Assembly (NCBI GenBank): GCA_012845835.1
Contig: JABAKD010000010.1
Location: 8,861,599-8,925,598 of the forward strand
DNA length: 64,000 nt
Direction: 5' to 3'
Source: Undaria pinnatifida
Lineage: Eukaryota; Sar; Phaeophyceae; Laminariales; Alariaceae
In this document: positions 12,706-21,960 of the stretch, piece after piece
How the letters are laid out: the number at the start of each line of letters is the position of its first letter
Numbering within the stretch: the stretch's first letter is position 1
Notes under the pieces: generated by a model
Databases searched by the model: none
Seen by the model: the letters and a program-made list of their open reading frames with translations, nothing else
What the model was told of the DNA's origin: nothing
Made by a program: the position numbers and the translations under genes

Positions 12706-14505
12706 TTCGCAACCCAGCGCTAGCTGGCGCGTCCTTCGGATCCAACTATAGCGATAGCGTGAGCTGTCCCTATCAGCGGTCTGCGTTACAACCCCGGCAG
12801 CGTTTCTTTTTCTTTGGGCGTCCCCGTACCTTCGACTTCACCCCGGTGTGTTAGTTTTTCGGCTATTGTATTTGGCCACCCCAAGGGGCGTTCAAATTAG
12901 TCCAACGCATTCCGGCAACATTGTTATCGCTGTTGTTGTCATTATTGCTGCCGTTGTTGTTTTTATTTTTTCACACTTAAAACCTTTCCGTCAACCTAAC
13001 AGCGCGCACCACCTCGGTACTGCTGCCGTCAAACATATGTCGAATTCTCATTTCGCCCGACCCTTTTTTGCGTCGGCAGGCGGTGTCGCATGGGGTGTCC
13101 TCCCCCGGCGGCGAACGGGGCACGCTTCCACCGCCCTTTGTCTGCTTCTTGAATGCTTTCTCGTAGATGGTTACGCCCATAAATCGTGGGTTATATCGCG
13201 AGAGGTCCGCGGCAAAGTGTGTGTGTTCGTCCGGTGGGTGCCCCGAACAGAAAAAAGAGACCAACACCTCGGGGAATACTCGCCACGTTCTTTTTTCTTT
13301 TGGATAGATCACTCCTCTACCTCTGAGAACGCCCAGGGGTGTTCTTGTTTACCAAAAGTGTTTAGGAACCCCGGGGGGCGTTCGCAGAGGTGGTCCTGTC
13401 TGTGTACATACACAGAGGTAGACAGAAGCGTATTGACTATCCGTTGCCAAGGTCTAAATAATGCCCCCCTACAGCACGACTACAATATCTTCAAATGCAT
13501 GCCGCCTGCTTACCTAAACGGCATGCCTGCGAGGTTAAGGGCGTGGGCCTGCGATGACGGCGGATGTCTTCGCAAGTTGAAAAGCATCACCAAAAACATA
13601 AGATGTTGACATAAAAAGGCTGCAAACGGTGTCCATCGTATATTCTTGTACATGTTCCACAAAACCAGGTGTGCATGAGACGGCCCGGCAACCGCCAACC
13701 ACACGCGGCGGTCTTCTTCTAAGTGTTGAAGGACACCGGTAGGAGCAAGAAGGCGGATTACAACCCTACACCACTGGAAAACTCCAACAAAGCGGTTCGG
13801 CTATCTACACAATAAAAATGCGGTGTGATTTTGACATTTTCACTACTGCCTACCGCTGTGTTCAAATTGAAACAGCCACAATTGCGGCCAATCGCATTTC
13901 ACTATTGCTGTATTATTATACCTCATACGGGGTATATAAACAGCTCATGAAGCGCGTGTACGGCCGTAGATTTTGAGCATGGGAGAGTACAATCTCACGG
14001 TGTGCTCACGGTGTTGGCGGCGATGTACCTGCTCCTCCGCGCTGTATATCATCCAGCAGTATGTTGAAATACGATGAGCTGAAAATCTCCAAGTATTTCA
14101 ATTTTTCGAGTTTGATACCTGTACGCGGTACCGGTAAAGCATACGTACAGGAAATACTTTCGCGTACGAGATACGACAGATGCAACCTTTCATGCGGTGT
14201 TCGCTGTGGGATAGCAAAATAAAACTTCGTATCATACCAGGTACAAAATCTACCAGTCCCCTGCTGTGAAGTACAACAGAGAGCTCCCACCGGCGTGTTA
14301 CAGATTGGAATTTTATCATTTGACGCTTTCCACGAGGACTCGCTCTCCACTCTCGACGCCCAGCGCTGCTGCACGCGTATAATCCTACAACCAGGTATGA
14401 TACAAGGCATGAGCACAAAAGATATCCACAACACTCAATGATATCAACACTCGTCAACACACCTTACATATTCAAACGTCTCCGCCCTCCAAGCCAAGTC
14501 CGGCC
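12706..14505. other. Intergenic region downstream of the SAM carrier gene
   Basis: No exon with conserved motifs was seen. The ORF at about 12848-13609 has low coding quality, with homopolymer runs and a non-ATG start. The tail of this stretch probably holds the 3' UTR of the minus-strand carrier gene. Confidence 0.4.
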
Positions 14506-15486
14506 CTACGCCTTTGCCAACGCCGCCGCGCTCCTCTCCTCCATCTTCACTGATATCACCGCTTTCGCCGTCTCGTACGCGCCGAAGAAGATGGCCCCAC
14601 CGAACGCGATCGACGTCATCCTCGGTGTGGCACCCGCGAACAGAGCCCCCGGCCCCTCATCTTTTATTATAGACCGTAGACAGCTCGCGACGCCGGAGTA
14701 CTGCCCTGGGCTCTGGGTCATGAGTCGTGTCTTCACGACGTCGAGGGGCGTCGTGAGGCCAGCGGCGATGCCGCCGGCGACCGACCCGCAGAGGGACCCC
14801 TGCCACGGGGCGAGCTTCTCCCCCTTCTTCTTCGTCCACTCGGACTTGAACCACTCGTATAGCGGGAACTCGATGATGTCAAACGGGAGGTCGCGCATAG
14901 CTAGCGCGCCCCAGCCCCGATAGAGCCCGCGTGGGCCCTGGGTCTGTATGACGTTGGCGAGGGCGGCCCTGCCAGAGGAGTCGACGCCCGCCTGCACCCG
15001 TTGCTTCACCACCTCGAACGGGACACGAACGACGCTCTGGACGAGGTCAGCCCCGGCCGCGGCTCCGGCGTGTGCTACGGAGGCGTAGTCCTCTGGGAGC
15101 TTGTCGGTGAGCACGCGCTTGAGAGTGTCGTACGCGCCGAAGAAGACCGCTGCGCAGGGGGCGCTAGCGGCGATGGCGGGGGCGACCCCGTTGAAGAGCC
15201 CCTCGAAGGTTTTTACCGAGAGCTTCGCTCCTGCGGTCGCCTGAAGCCGAGTCTTCACCGTGTCCAAGGGGTAGAGGACGAGGTCTACAGTGGTGCCGGC
15301 CACAGCCCCGGAGAGGAGGCCCGTGACAAAGCTATCCCGCGTGTTGAGCTGCGACGGAGGCTGCTTCTGCTGGTGCAGCTTTCTGTTTCCTGCTTTGGGC
15401 GACTTGGCAGTCCCAGCCTGCTGAGCGGCGTTGCCAGTGGGCAAGGCAAGGAGCACCATGACCACACATCTCGTAATAACCTTCAT
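14506..15486 (-). CDS. SAMC: Mitochondrial carrier family protein, S-adenosylmethionine carrier-like
   Basis: Single-exon gene of 326 residues. The ATG at 15486 is chosen because an in-frame stop lies just upstream at 15499-15501. Three tandem carrier repeats are visible, each with the PX[DE]XX[KR] signature: PLDTVKTR at 73-80, PFEVVKQR at 156-163 and PLDVVKTR at 247-254. Glycine-rich odd helices (GLLSGAVAGTTVD, GSVAGGIAAGLTTPLD) and the second-repeat RDLPFDIIEFPLYEW block resemble SAM carriers (SLC25A26/SAMC), which exchange SAM for S-adenosylhomocysteine across organelle inner membranes. The N-terminus is unusual. Residues 1-20 form a hydrophobic signal-peptide-like stretch ending TGNAAQQ, followed by a basic/Gln-rich linker. 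In algae with secondary plastids, a signal peptide plus transit-like region suggests plastid-envelope routing. Substrate is inferred; the carrier fold is certain. It diverges from the gene at 16208. Confidence 0.88.
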   Translation of the reverse strand: MKVITRCVVMVLLALPTGNAAQQAGTAKSPKAGNRKLHQQKQPPSQLNTRDSFVTGLLSGAVAGTTVDLVLYPLDTVKTRLQATAGAKLSVKTFEGLFNGVAPAIAASAPCAAVFFGAYDTLKRVLTDKLPEDYASVAHAGAAAGADLVQSVVRVPFEVVKQRVQAGVDSSGRAALANVIQTQGPRGLYRGWGALAMRDLPFDIIEFPLYEWFKSEWTKKKGEKLAPWQGSLCGSVAGGIAAGLTTPLDVVKTRLMTQSPGQYSGVASCLRSIIKDEGPGALFAGATPRMTSIAFGGAIFFGAYETAKAVISVKMEERSAAALAKA

Positions 15487-16207
15487 TGTCGCCGACACCT
15501 AGACTGGCACTCCCAGTGGCTTCACTCGCCTGTCAGCTGCCTGGTCCCCGTCCAAAGCACCGCTCGTATTTGTGCGGCGCTGCTGTGCACCGCTCACGAA
15601 ACAGCGCATGTCCCATCACCCCCGAGCCGACAAGGCCTTCCGTACAACATATAAAGCCCCTAAAATAGATCTACGTAGAATCGTAGATTCTTGTTCTTTA
15701 ATTTCATGTATTCGGATTTTTATTCCTCGTTTCCTCGTGAAACAGAAAATAATTTCATCACAGTCAGTCACGGCCACCCTGGGAACCGCGGACGGAATCG
15801 TTGGGGTCCCACATAACACATTCAAGATCCCACCAAATCTCCGCTTGACCCACCCCGACCCTGCTGAACGAGAAGCGTCGCCGACTGAAGGACAAGAGCG
15901 CACGGTACTGGACGAATCAAAAAGTGGGGTGAGCTTGCCTCGTGCTATCAGTGTCTCCGGTTAGAGTAAGTTCAAAGTGGTGGCGTCAGCAGTGGGCCCT
16001 TTGGTTTTGGTACCAACAGCTACCTTTTCTTGCGCTGTTGTTGTTCCTGTTTCCTTTGAAACAATACTGCTGAGTACGTTCGACGAGCGAGAAGGACGGC
16101 CTCGCGCATCCGCTTGAGGCACACCGGGCATCCCTCTCCCACGCACCGACGCAGCAAGCAGGCAAGTAACTGCCGAGGGCAAAGGCAGGCGGGATCTGGT
16201 GGGGAGG
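15487..16207. promoter_or_regulatory. Divergent intergenic interval between the SAM carrier and the 16208 gene
   Basis: The two genes are transcribed away from each other with 721 bp between their start codons, so both promoters probably lie here. I see no unambiguous TATA box or initiator. An AT-rich patch with TATAAA occurs at about 15650-15656 on the plus strand. This is inferred from position only. Confidence 0.3.
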
Positions 16208-17089
16208 ATGTTTTCGTTCCTGAACTTCAGCTTTGATAGCCCTATTCGCGATGGCCGTGAGAGCAGCAAGGCAAGCAATAAAAATGTCGATTGCGTGGGA
16301 AATAACTGGAGGAGATCAGATTCCAACACGACGTCGCCGACAAGCTCCGCAGGAACGCCAAAGCGAATACCGCTCCTGTGCACCCCCCCGCCGATGAAGC
16401 CACCTCGCCAAGCTCCCTCCGCTCGCCCTGCCGTGACCGACTCTCCGAGAGGGTCCAAGGGAGGAGGATACCACGGGGTGCGCAAACGCAGGTCGTCAAT
16501 TTTCTTCAAGCTCCCTGATATCGACAAGGTTCGGAAGGGGAAAGGCGACGTCCACAGGAACAGCAGCAGTGGCGGCAGCAAAACTAAAATCAAATCAAGA
16601 GATGCGCTTGGTGCAACAACAGCAGCAGCAGAGGGTCAGCTGGGAGGGGAATACGAGCCCTTGAAGCACAGCAACAACCCCCCGGCGAAGCACGGCAGGC
16701 CTGCAAGTCGGCGCCGCAATCGGCGTGCGTCGGTGGCGCCTGGGGGTGGGTCGCCCATTCGAACGCGGGCTCTCCGATCCCCGTTTGGCGCTACTGCTGC
16801 TGCCGAGGATTCTCTTCAGCAGAAGAAATCCAGTTGTGTTGAAGATCTTTCTGTGGGACCGGCGGCGGCTGCAGCAGCAGCAGCAGCAGCTGCGGCGGTG
16901 GCAGCCGAAGGGTTCTGCAGCGAGGACCCCCGCAGCGAGCCTCGCGGGGGAGGTGGACAGCTGCCGTTGGCAGCCTTGGCGGAGGATAGCTCGGTGGTCC
17001 TCATATCATCTCCGAAGCCCCCCCCTCCCACCAGGGCTTCGCCGAGGGCTCTGAGCGCGGGACACAGGTATTTTTATAGCGTGAAATGA
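16208..17089 (+). CDS. Low-complexity protein or first exon, function unknown
   Basis: An ATG at 16208 opens 293 codons to a TGA at 17087. Composition differs from the surroundings: rich in Ser, Pro, Arg and Gly, with a basic KRRSS patch, an IFFKLPDIDKVRKGKG segment, several Arg/Ser-Pro sites and a run of 12 alanines encoded by (GCA/GCG)n near 16860-16900. This looks like an intrinsically disordered region, perhaps the N-terminus of a regulatory protein. A good donor (ACACAG|GTATTT, GT at 17068-17069) near the 3' end suggests a first exon that splices onward, but I found no continuing exon. I recognise no domain. The opposite strand also has a long ORF, but its hydrophobic and proline runs look like antisense of this frame. 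Confidence 0.45.
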   Translation: MFSFLNFSFDSPIRDGRESSKASNKNVDCVGNNWRRSDSNTTSPTSSAGTPKRIPLLCTPPPMKPPRQAPSARPAVTDSPRGSKGGGYHGVRKRRSSIFFKLPDIDKVRKGKGDVHRNSSSGGSKTKIKSRDALGATTAAAEGQLGGEYEPLKHSNNPPAKHGRPASRRRNRRASVAPGGGSPIRTRALRSPFGATAAAEDSLQQKKSSCVEDLSVGPAAAAAAAAAAAAVAAEGFCSEDPRSEPRGGGGQLPLAALAEDSSVVLISSPKPPPPTRASPRALSAGHRYFYSVK

Positions 17090-17204
17090 AAGTAACGTTT
17101 TTTTCGCGTTGTTGGTGTGGTACGTATGGTTCGTGTTTTTTTTGCCCGCCCCGGAGCTTTGCCTCTGTTGCATCATACGGAGTACATACATATGCGTATA
17201 CTGC

Positions 17205-17207
17205 TGC

Positions 17208-17253
<46 letters not shown>
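17205..17253 (+). repeat. (CTG)n trinucleotide microsatellite
   Basis: An almost pure CTG run of about 15 units follows TATACTGCTGCTTG. It is open in all three frames, so the Leu/Ala/Cys and, on the other strand, Gln runs are repeat translations, not genes. A copy of the scattered GTCAGC(C/T)GTGAGTTCG motif on the minus strand follows at 17268-17291. Confidence 0.9.
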
Positions 17254-18271
17254 ATCACGCAACGTAGAATACGAACTCACGGCTGACGTCCTTAAATATT
17301 TATACGAAGTATGAAACCGAGGGTTGATTGCCGAACGACTATGTACGGCTGCTGTGTGAATATCGTGCAACGTAAAATATGTAACGGAAGGTTGATTGTC
17401 GATATCTCAGGTGGATAGGAGCTGTAAATCAAATGCCAAACGAACGGCGACATCTAAGAAGTAGAACGCAATACTTGTCAGTTTCAGGCTTGTGGTTGTT
17501 CCTCAAATAACTACTACTCTTCAAGCCCCCCTTCCGTCCCTGCCTCGAAAATAAGAGGTTGGGACCATCATCCCATTTCTTCGGCCATACAGATGCAGCG
17601 GTACCCACTATTTCATACCTGATCATTATGCAATTTCTTCGGTGATACAGTGCAGCATTACTCATTATTTAATAGCAGTTTGTACGTAAAGTATCAAGAT
17701 ATCGGGGGATGTACTTCTAGTCTACTGCTGTATGTAGATGTATGTACAAGAAGTCTAGATTATTTATACGAGTTGGATTATACGGTATTTTTTACAGTTG
17801 AATTCATGCATTTTTCCCCACACGAAAAGTTTTGTACCGAATCTCGGAAGTTGCCGATGCAGTCGTTTCCTGTACGCGCGTGGCACGTGAACGATGACGG
17901 GAGATGACGATATGACGGGACATACAAGTGATGCTGTTGGCGTAAAACGTGCTGATGAAATGGCAGCTGGCGGCGGGGCACGTGTATCGCGATCAACCGT
18001 GAATGAATGGAGAATGGAGCATTGACTTGTTTGCTGCTGCCTGTTTTGCACCTGGTACAATTTGTTTTGTTTTTTTGCCTTTTCAATCCTGGCGTCGCAG
18101 CGGCAATCAATAAGGACGTGGCTATATGATACCCATTTAAGCCTGACGATATGCCTATATTTTTGGCTCTAAACCAAATTAAGCCCTATCGTGTTTTAAA
18201 TGTCTAAAAAATAGGTCTATTTTATCGACCTAACGACCACGGCAGACCACGGTGAGATGTGGATTTTCCCA

Positions 18272-18311
18272 AAATATGCACTTGGGCACATTTTGGCCCA
18301 AGTGCATATTT
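18272..18311. repeat. Perfect 16-bp inverted repeat, loop 8 nt
   Basis: Left arm 18272-18287 (AAATATGCACTTGGGC), loop ACATTTTG, right arm 18296-18311 exactly complementary. No matching inverted repeats were noted outside it, so it is a stand-alone hairpin. Confidence 0.9.
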
Positions 18312-19841
18312 GAAGCAATTTTCCGAGTATTTTCCAGCAAACAACAGCATTTCAGACGACAAAAGCTCGAGGCAACATCAGACACTGCAGCAGCAGCACA
18401 GCACAACACCCACGCAGCAATTGCAACGCTCAACCTAGCAAGCCGCTTGGTGTATCCCCAACCCGGGTTAATCAACCTGCGTGTACAACACCATCAGGAA
18501 CGTTGGCGGTGGTCAGAGGCGTCCTACTCTCGTGGAGCGGCATGCCTCTACGTACTATTGCTTGAAAAGGAGCCCTTGTTCATTCACAAGGATCGAGCGC
18601 ACACACACAACACAACACACCACAAAACAAAAACAACACAGCACAACACACAGACAACCAGCACACCAACAGCCAACCCAACTACAGCACAAATAGACGG
18701 TGGAAAACGCCCGCGAGACTCCTCCTACCCTGGCGTTCTCTGCGGTCAGAGAACTGGGACTCTGACATAGTTCGTCGCGCGCTCGTGCTCCTGCTCTCTC
18801 GTCCTGATAGGCTGTAATTTTTCGATGACACATTTTTTTTGTTTGGTTTTTGTGCCCGACGTAGCGCATGGCCGGAGCTGCTGCAGTTTACAACCCTGTT
18901 GCCTCTTTCCCGCGGATGCCTACATTTCGAGGGTGGAAATTGAACCGGGTTGAGGGCCAGTCCTGCTGTGCTGCTGTACTGACTGCCACACTGAGGCACA
19001 CCGAAGGCGGCAGACGCCTGCGAGGTATCCTACATATGAAGCGAGTATGGAGTACGAAGCACTCAATGTTTTTGCCAGGCACCAGTTATTTATTTTGGCC
19101 GTTTGTTCAAGCTCGCACAGCATGGGCAGGGGAGGGTCTTTCTCGAAGTTTCCACCCACTCATGTGCTGACTCATGACATAAATCCTCGTCTTGCCATCT
19201 GCGTCTGGAGTAGTGCAGAAATATCGTAGTCTATTTTCAAGTAGTTTGATCTTTCCTCGGCTTTTCTTTTTATGCGTACTGAAAGAGACCACTATTTCGA
19301 GTTTTAGATATGTGGTGTTTTTTTTATGCGTTAGGTCGAAATATCGAATGGCCTAGCTCTTCCAGATGGAAGTACATAAGACCTAACCTCGAAGCTTAAA
19401 TACGTCTGATACCCGTCACCACCGTACGTACACAGGAGCACACGCCTTTGAAAAGCAAATCGTTTGAAAAGCAAATCGTTGGCAACACCGGAATTCATCA
19501 CGGGCTCAATTTGGGACTTTTTTTTTTTCATTTATTTCAAATGCGTCAGCTGTGAGCTCGACCAATCGAGTGATCGATACTCATCACCTGTGCTAGCTGC
19601 GTGTTAGTTACTATGGTCGCGCGTTTTTATAGATGCGCATTTCTCTTTGAGTTTGTTCTTGTTTTTTTTTCACTCGCCAACACCTGGACTTCAGCACCAA
19701 TTTCCAAGAGTTTACTTGAACGATACAAGTTCGTTCATGTTTGTGACCGCGTATAATACGAGTGAGTGCGTGAGCAGAGCATGGGGTTGACTTTTCACAC
19801 TTGCGCAGAAATTGTCCTGCTCCAATTCCTAGCGTTTGGTG

Positions 19842-20590
19842 CCCGAAACGTGGTTGCGAATCAACAGAGAGATCAGACTAATGTGACACCAGCACAAAAA
19901 AAAACGCCGCTTGCGTAAACAGACCAGATATTTACAACAAGTGGCCAGAAATCGAGGATCCATAACAATTTTCTGTCCTGCGATGGGTTGGTGGCAGACA
20001 AACTTGAACTAACCCCCCCCCCCCTTGTTCTGAGCACACACACACCCCCGTTGTTCCCCCTTCCCCCTCCCGGGGGAGTGAAACTAAAATATCGATTCCC
20101 AGCATGCAGGGAAAAAGGGGGAGACGCACAAAAAAAGACGTTCATCCTATTTAGTAAAATTATTCTAACGTCAGCTAGCTGTCATTTCGACGAATTTAGG
20201 GTTGATACTCATCTTTGCAAGCTGCGTACGTACTACACCAATTTACTACACTTACCTACCTGGTGCCAGGTATTTAATAAACTTTTAAGTTTGTTGCTGT
20301 GTGCTTTCGTATGGTACCGAGCGATTGAGTACGTGGATCATGGGTGACTTTACTTAAATCACTGCAGAGCTGCAGAACCAACTGATCCTGCTCAAATTAG
20401 TATCAAATATGTTGCGCCCGAAACGTGGTTGCAGATCAACAGGGTTTTTTAGACCGATGACACAGCAACAGCAACGCTTTGTGTACGTCCATACGCCAGG
20501 TATTTATCCCATGCGCATCTGGCCAGAATAAGGGCCCATAAAATATCTGACCAGTTTCTGCCGTCGCGCGAGTTGATGGTATTTTATGGA
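19842..20590 (+). repeat. Direct partial duplication with a primer-binding-site-like sequence
   Basis: GCCCGAAACGTGGTTGC followed by AATCAACAG or GATCAACAG occurs at about 19840 and 20414, about 575 bp apart. Related downstream words follow in both (TGACAC(C)AGCA, CCAGATATTTAC / CCAGGTATTTATC, GGCCAGAA). TGGTGCCCGAAACGTGG in the first copy resembles a retroelement primer-binding site, but no LTR ends, polypurine tract or ORF confirm this. Confidence 0.4.
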
Positions 20591-20806
20591 AGTACCCCCC
20601 CCACATCTCCCCTGCCTCTTTCTTCCCTTCCGGGACGTGTTGCGACTGACTGTGACTTAACCTCCCCCCCCCCCTCTCCTTCCCGCTATTAGAGGGTTGC
20701 GAGGATTGACGGTCCTACGGACTAGGCTATTCATGATACGATGATTAGCCCTCCCCCCCCTTTCTTCCCTTCGGGGCGGGTGAGACGAATTTGAACTACC
20801 CCCCCT

Positions 20807-20829
20807 CCCCCCCCCCCCCCCCCCCCCCC
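20807..20829. repeat. Homopolymer C run (~23)
   Basis: One of several long C (or, elsewhere, G) tracts in the window. It lies in a local series of units, each pairing a C-run with CTTCCCTTC(C/G)GGG and GTGA(A/G)AC sequence. Confidence 0.85.
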
Positions 20830-21683
20830 GCCTTTTCTTCCCTTCCGGGATGTGAAATTAGAATTGCAACTGCCGACATGCAGGAACCGAAGACGCGCGA
20901 AGACACGCGAAGACAGGACCAGATGCCCCCATTGTTGGACGGCGGGCGGAGCGACAAAGAGTAATAAGATCAAACGGTCAAATCAAATAATAATAAAGCC
21001 TCGCTCATTGGATTGAAATAAATAGCACGCATGCGTCAGTTTATGTATCATACTGTATTATATTAAAATGTGATCTGATACATGCCAGGTACCTGTTCCC
21101 GCCGCATGCATGCGTCAGTTTATCCAGTTACGTACTGTATTATACTTGTATCATACTAGTACCATATGGTACGGATATGATACGATACATACCAGGTACC
21201 TACCTGGTACATGATATGTACCTTAACTTGACTTGACCTTGACGAGTTGAGCTGGAAAACAAAGGTGATGGTTAAAAAAAAGTGTTCGACATATTCTTCC
21301 TTATTTCAGGCTCGTCCAACCAGGAGTATTGCAAACGTTCCCACTAGACACGTTAAGTGAAAGCCACGAAGGGAATACTGAAAACCTCTTGTCCCTCCCT
21401 GCACACACGTAAATTATAATTATAGTACAGGCGAGGCAATTAAATCAGGCAGCGTGGTCCAGCCAGTCCCGTCCAATCTTAGCCCCCTTCCCTCCGTCTG
21501 TTACATGCAATGCTCGCACGAGCGCCGTCAGTCCCCTCCCTCGATCACGCAAAAGGGCACTCACTCCCTGGGTTTCCGTTTTCGTCCGACCCTTTTTGCA
21601 CACGCCCAACATACCACCTTTTTTTTGTTTTGGTACTTATTGCACTAGCCTACCCCGTCTTCCGAATATATTATATTATGTGC

Positions 21684-21960
21684 AGGCGCGAATCCTGCCG
21701 CGACGGAGGAATCAGCCGAGCACCGAAAGTCCTCTCGGCGGCACGGTTGCTCGAAGATGCTCGTGACGTGGCAGGCATTCGCGCAGACGCCGGGCTCCGT
21801 GCCAACTACCAGGGCGTTTGCTGGATAGCGAGCAATTGGTGCGTCGGCGGGACGAAGGGGGTGCTGAGCGGGAAGAGGTACCTGGTGCTGTGCGACAACA
21901 TCGTCTGGGCGGAGCTCCGCGAGGTGGACCGTCGGTCCAGCGTCGGCGAGCACGAGCAAG
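21684..21960 (+). CDS. Putative internal exon, function unknown
   Basis: A GC-rich block with coding character lies between an acceptor (TATTATGTGCAG ending 21683) and a donor (GAGCAAG|GTGAGA, GT at 21961). One frame is open throughout, with balanced composition: ESCRDGG, then ARLLEDARDVAGIR, ANYQGVCWIASNWCVGGTKG, LSGKRYLVLCDNIVWAELRE and VDRRSSVGEHEQ. The RYLVLCDNIVWAELREVD stretch looks like beta-strands of a PH/GRAM-like fold, but this is only an impression. Flanking sequence is AT-rich and non-coding, and I could not find neighbouring exons. It may be one exon of a gene with long introns, or a remnant. The minus strand is also open here but lacks splice-site consensus at these borders. 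Confidence 0.42.

Larger units (their letters stand above)
17254..21683. other. Repeat-rich intergenic region
   Basis: Contents, in order: a perfect palindrome at 18272-18311; an (ACA)-rich stretch at 18598-18680; copies of the CGTCAGCTGTGAG motif at about 19547 and 20168; a partial direct duplication sharing GCCCGAAACGTGGTTGC at about 19842 and 20414; and C-tracts near 20013, 20665, 20750 and 20807-20829. No exon was recognised. Confidence 0.55.

Noticed and set aside
12848-13609. 253-codon plus-strand ORF as a gene
   Set aside because: Begins at a non-ATG codon, contains homopolymer-derived runs and no family motif.
15487-15498. Carrier start four codons upstream (15498)
   Set aside because: The codon is GTG, directly preceded by TAG; the first ATG is at 15486.
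16868-16902. Poly-Ala/poly-Gln tract in the 16208 ORF as a special protein domain
   Set aside because: It is a GCA/GCG microsatellite in frame; the window is full of CTG/CAG runs, so no function can be read from it.
17117-17370. Overlapping ORFs with long Ala, Cys, Leu or Gln runs on both strands
   Set aside because: All are translations of the (CTG)n microsatellite at 17205-17253.
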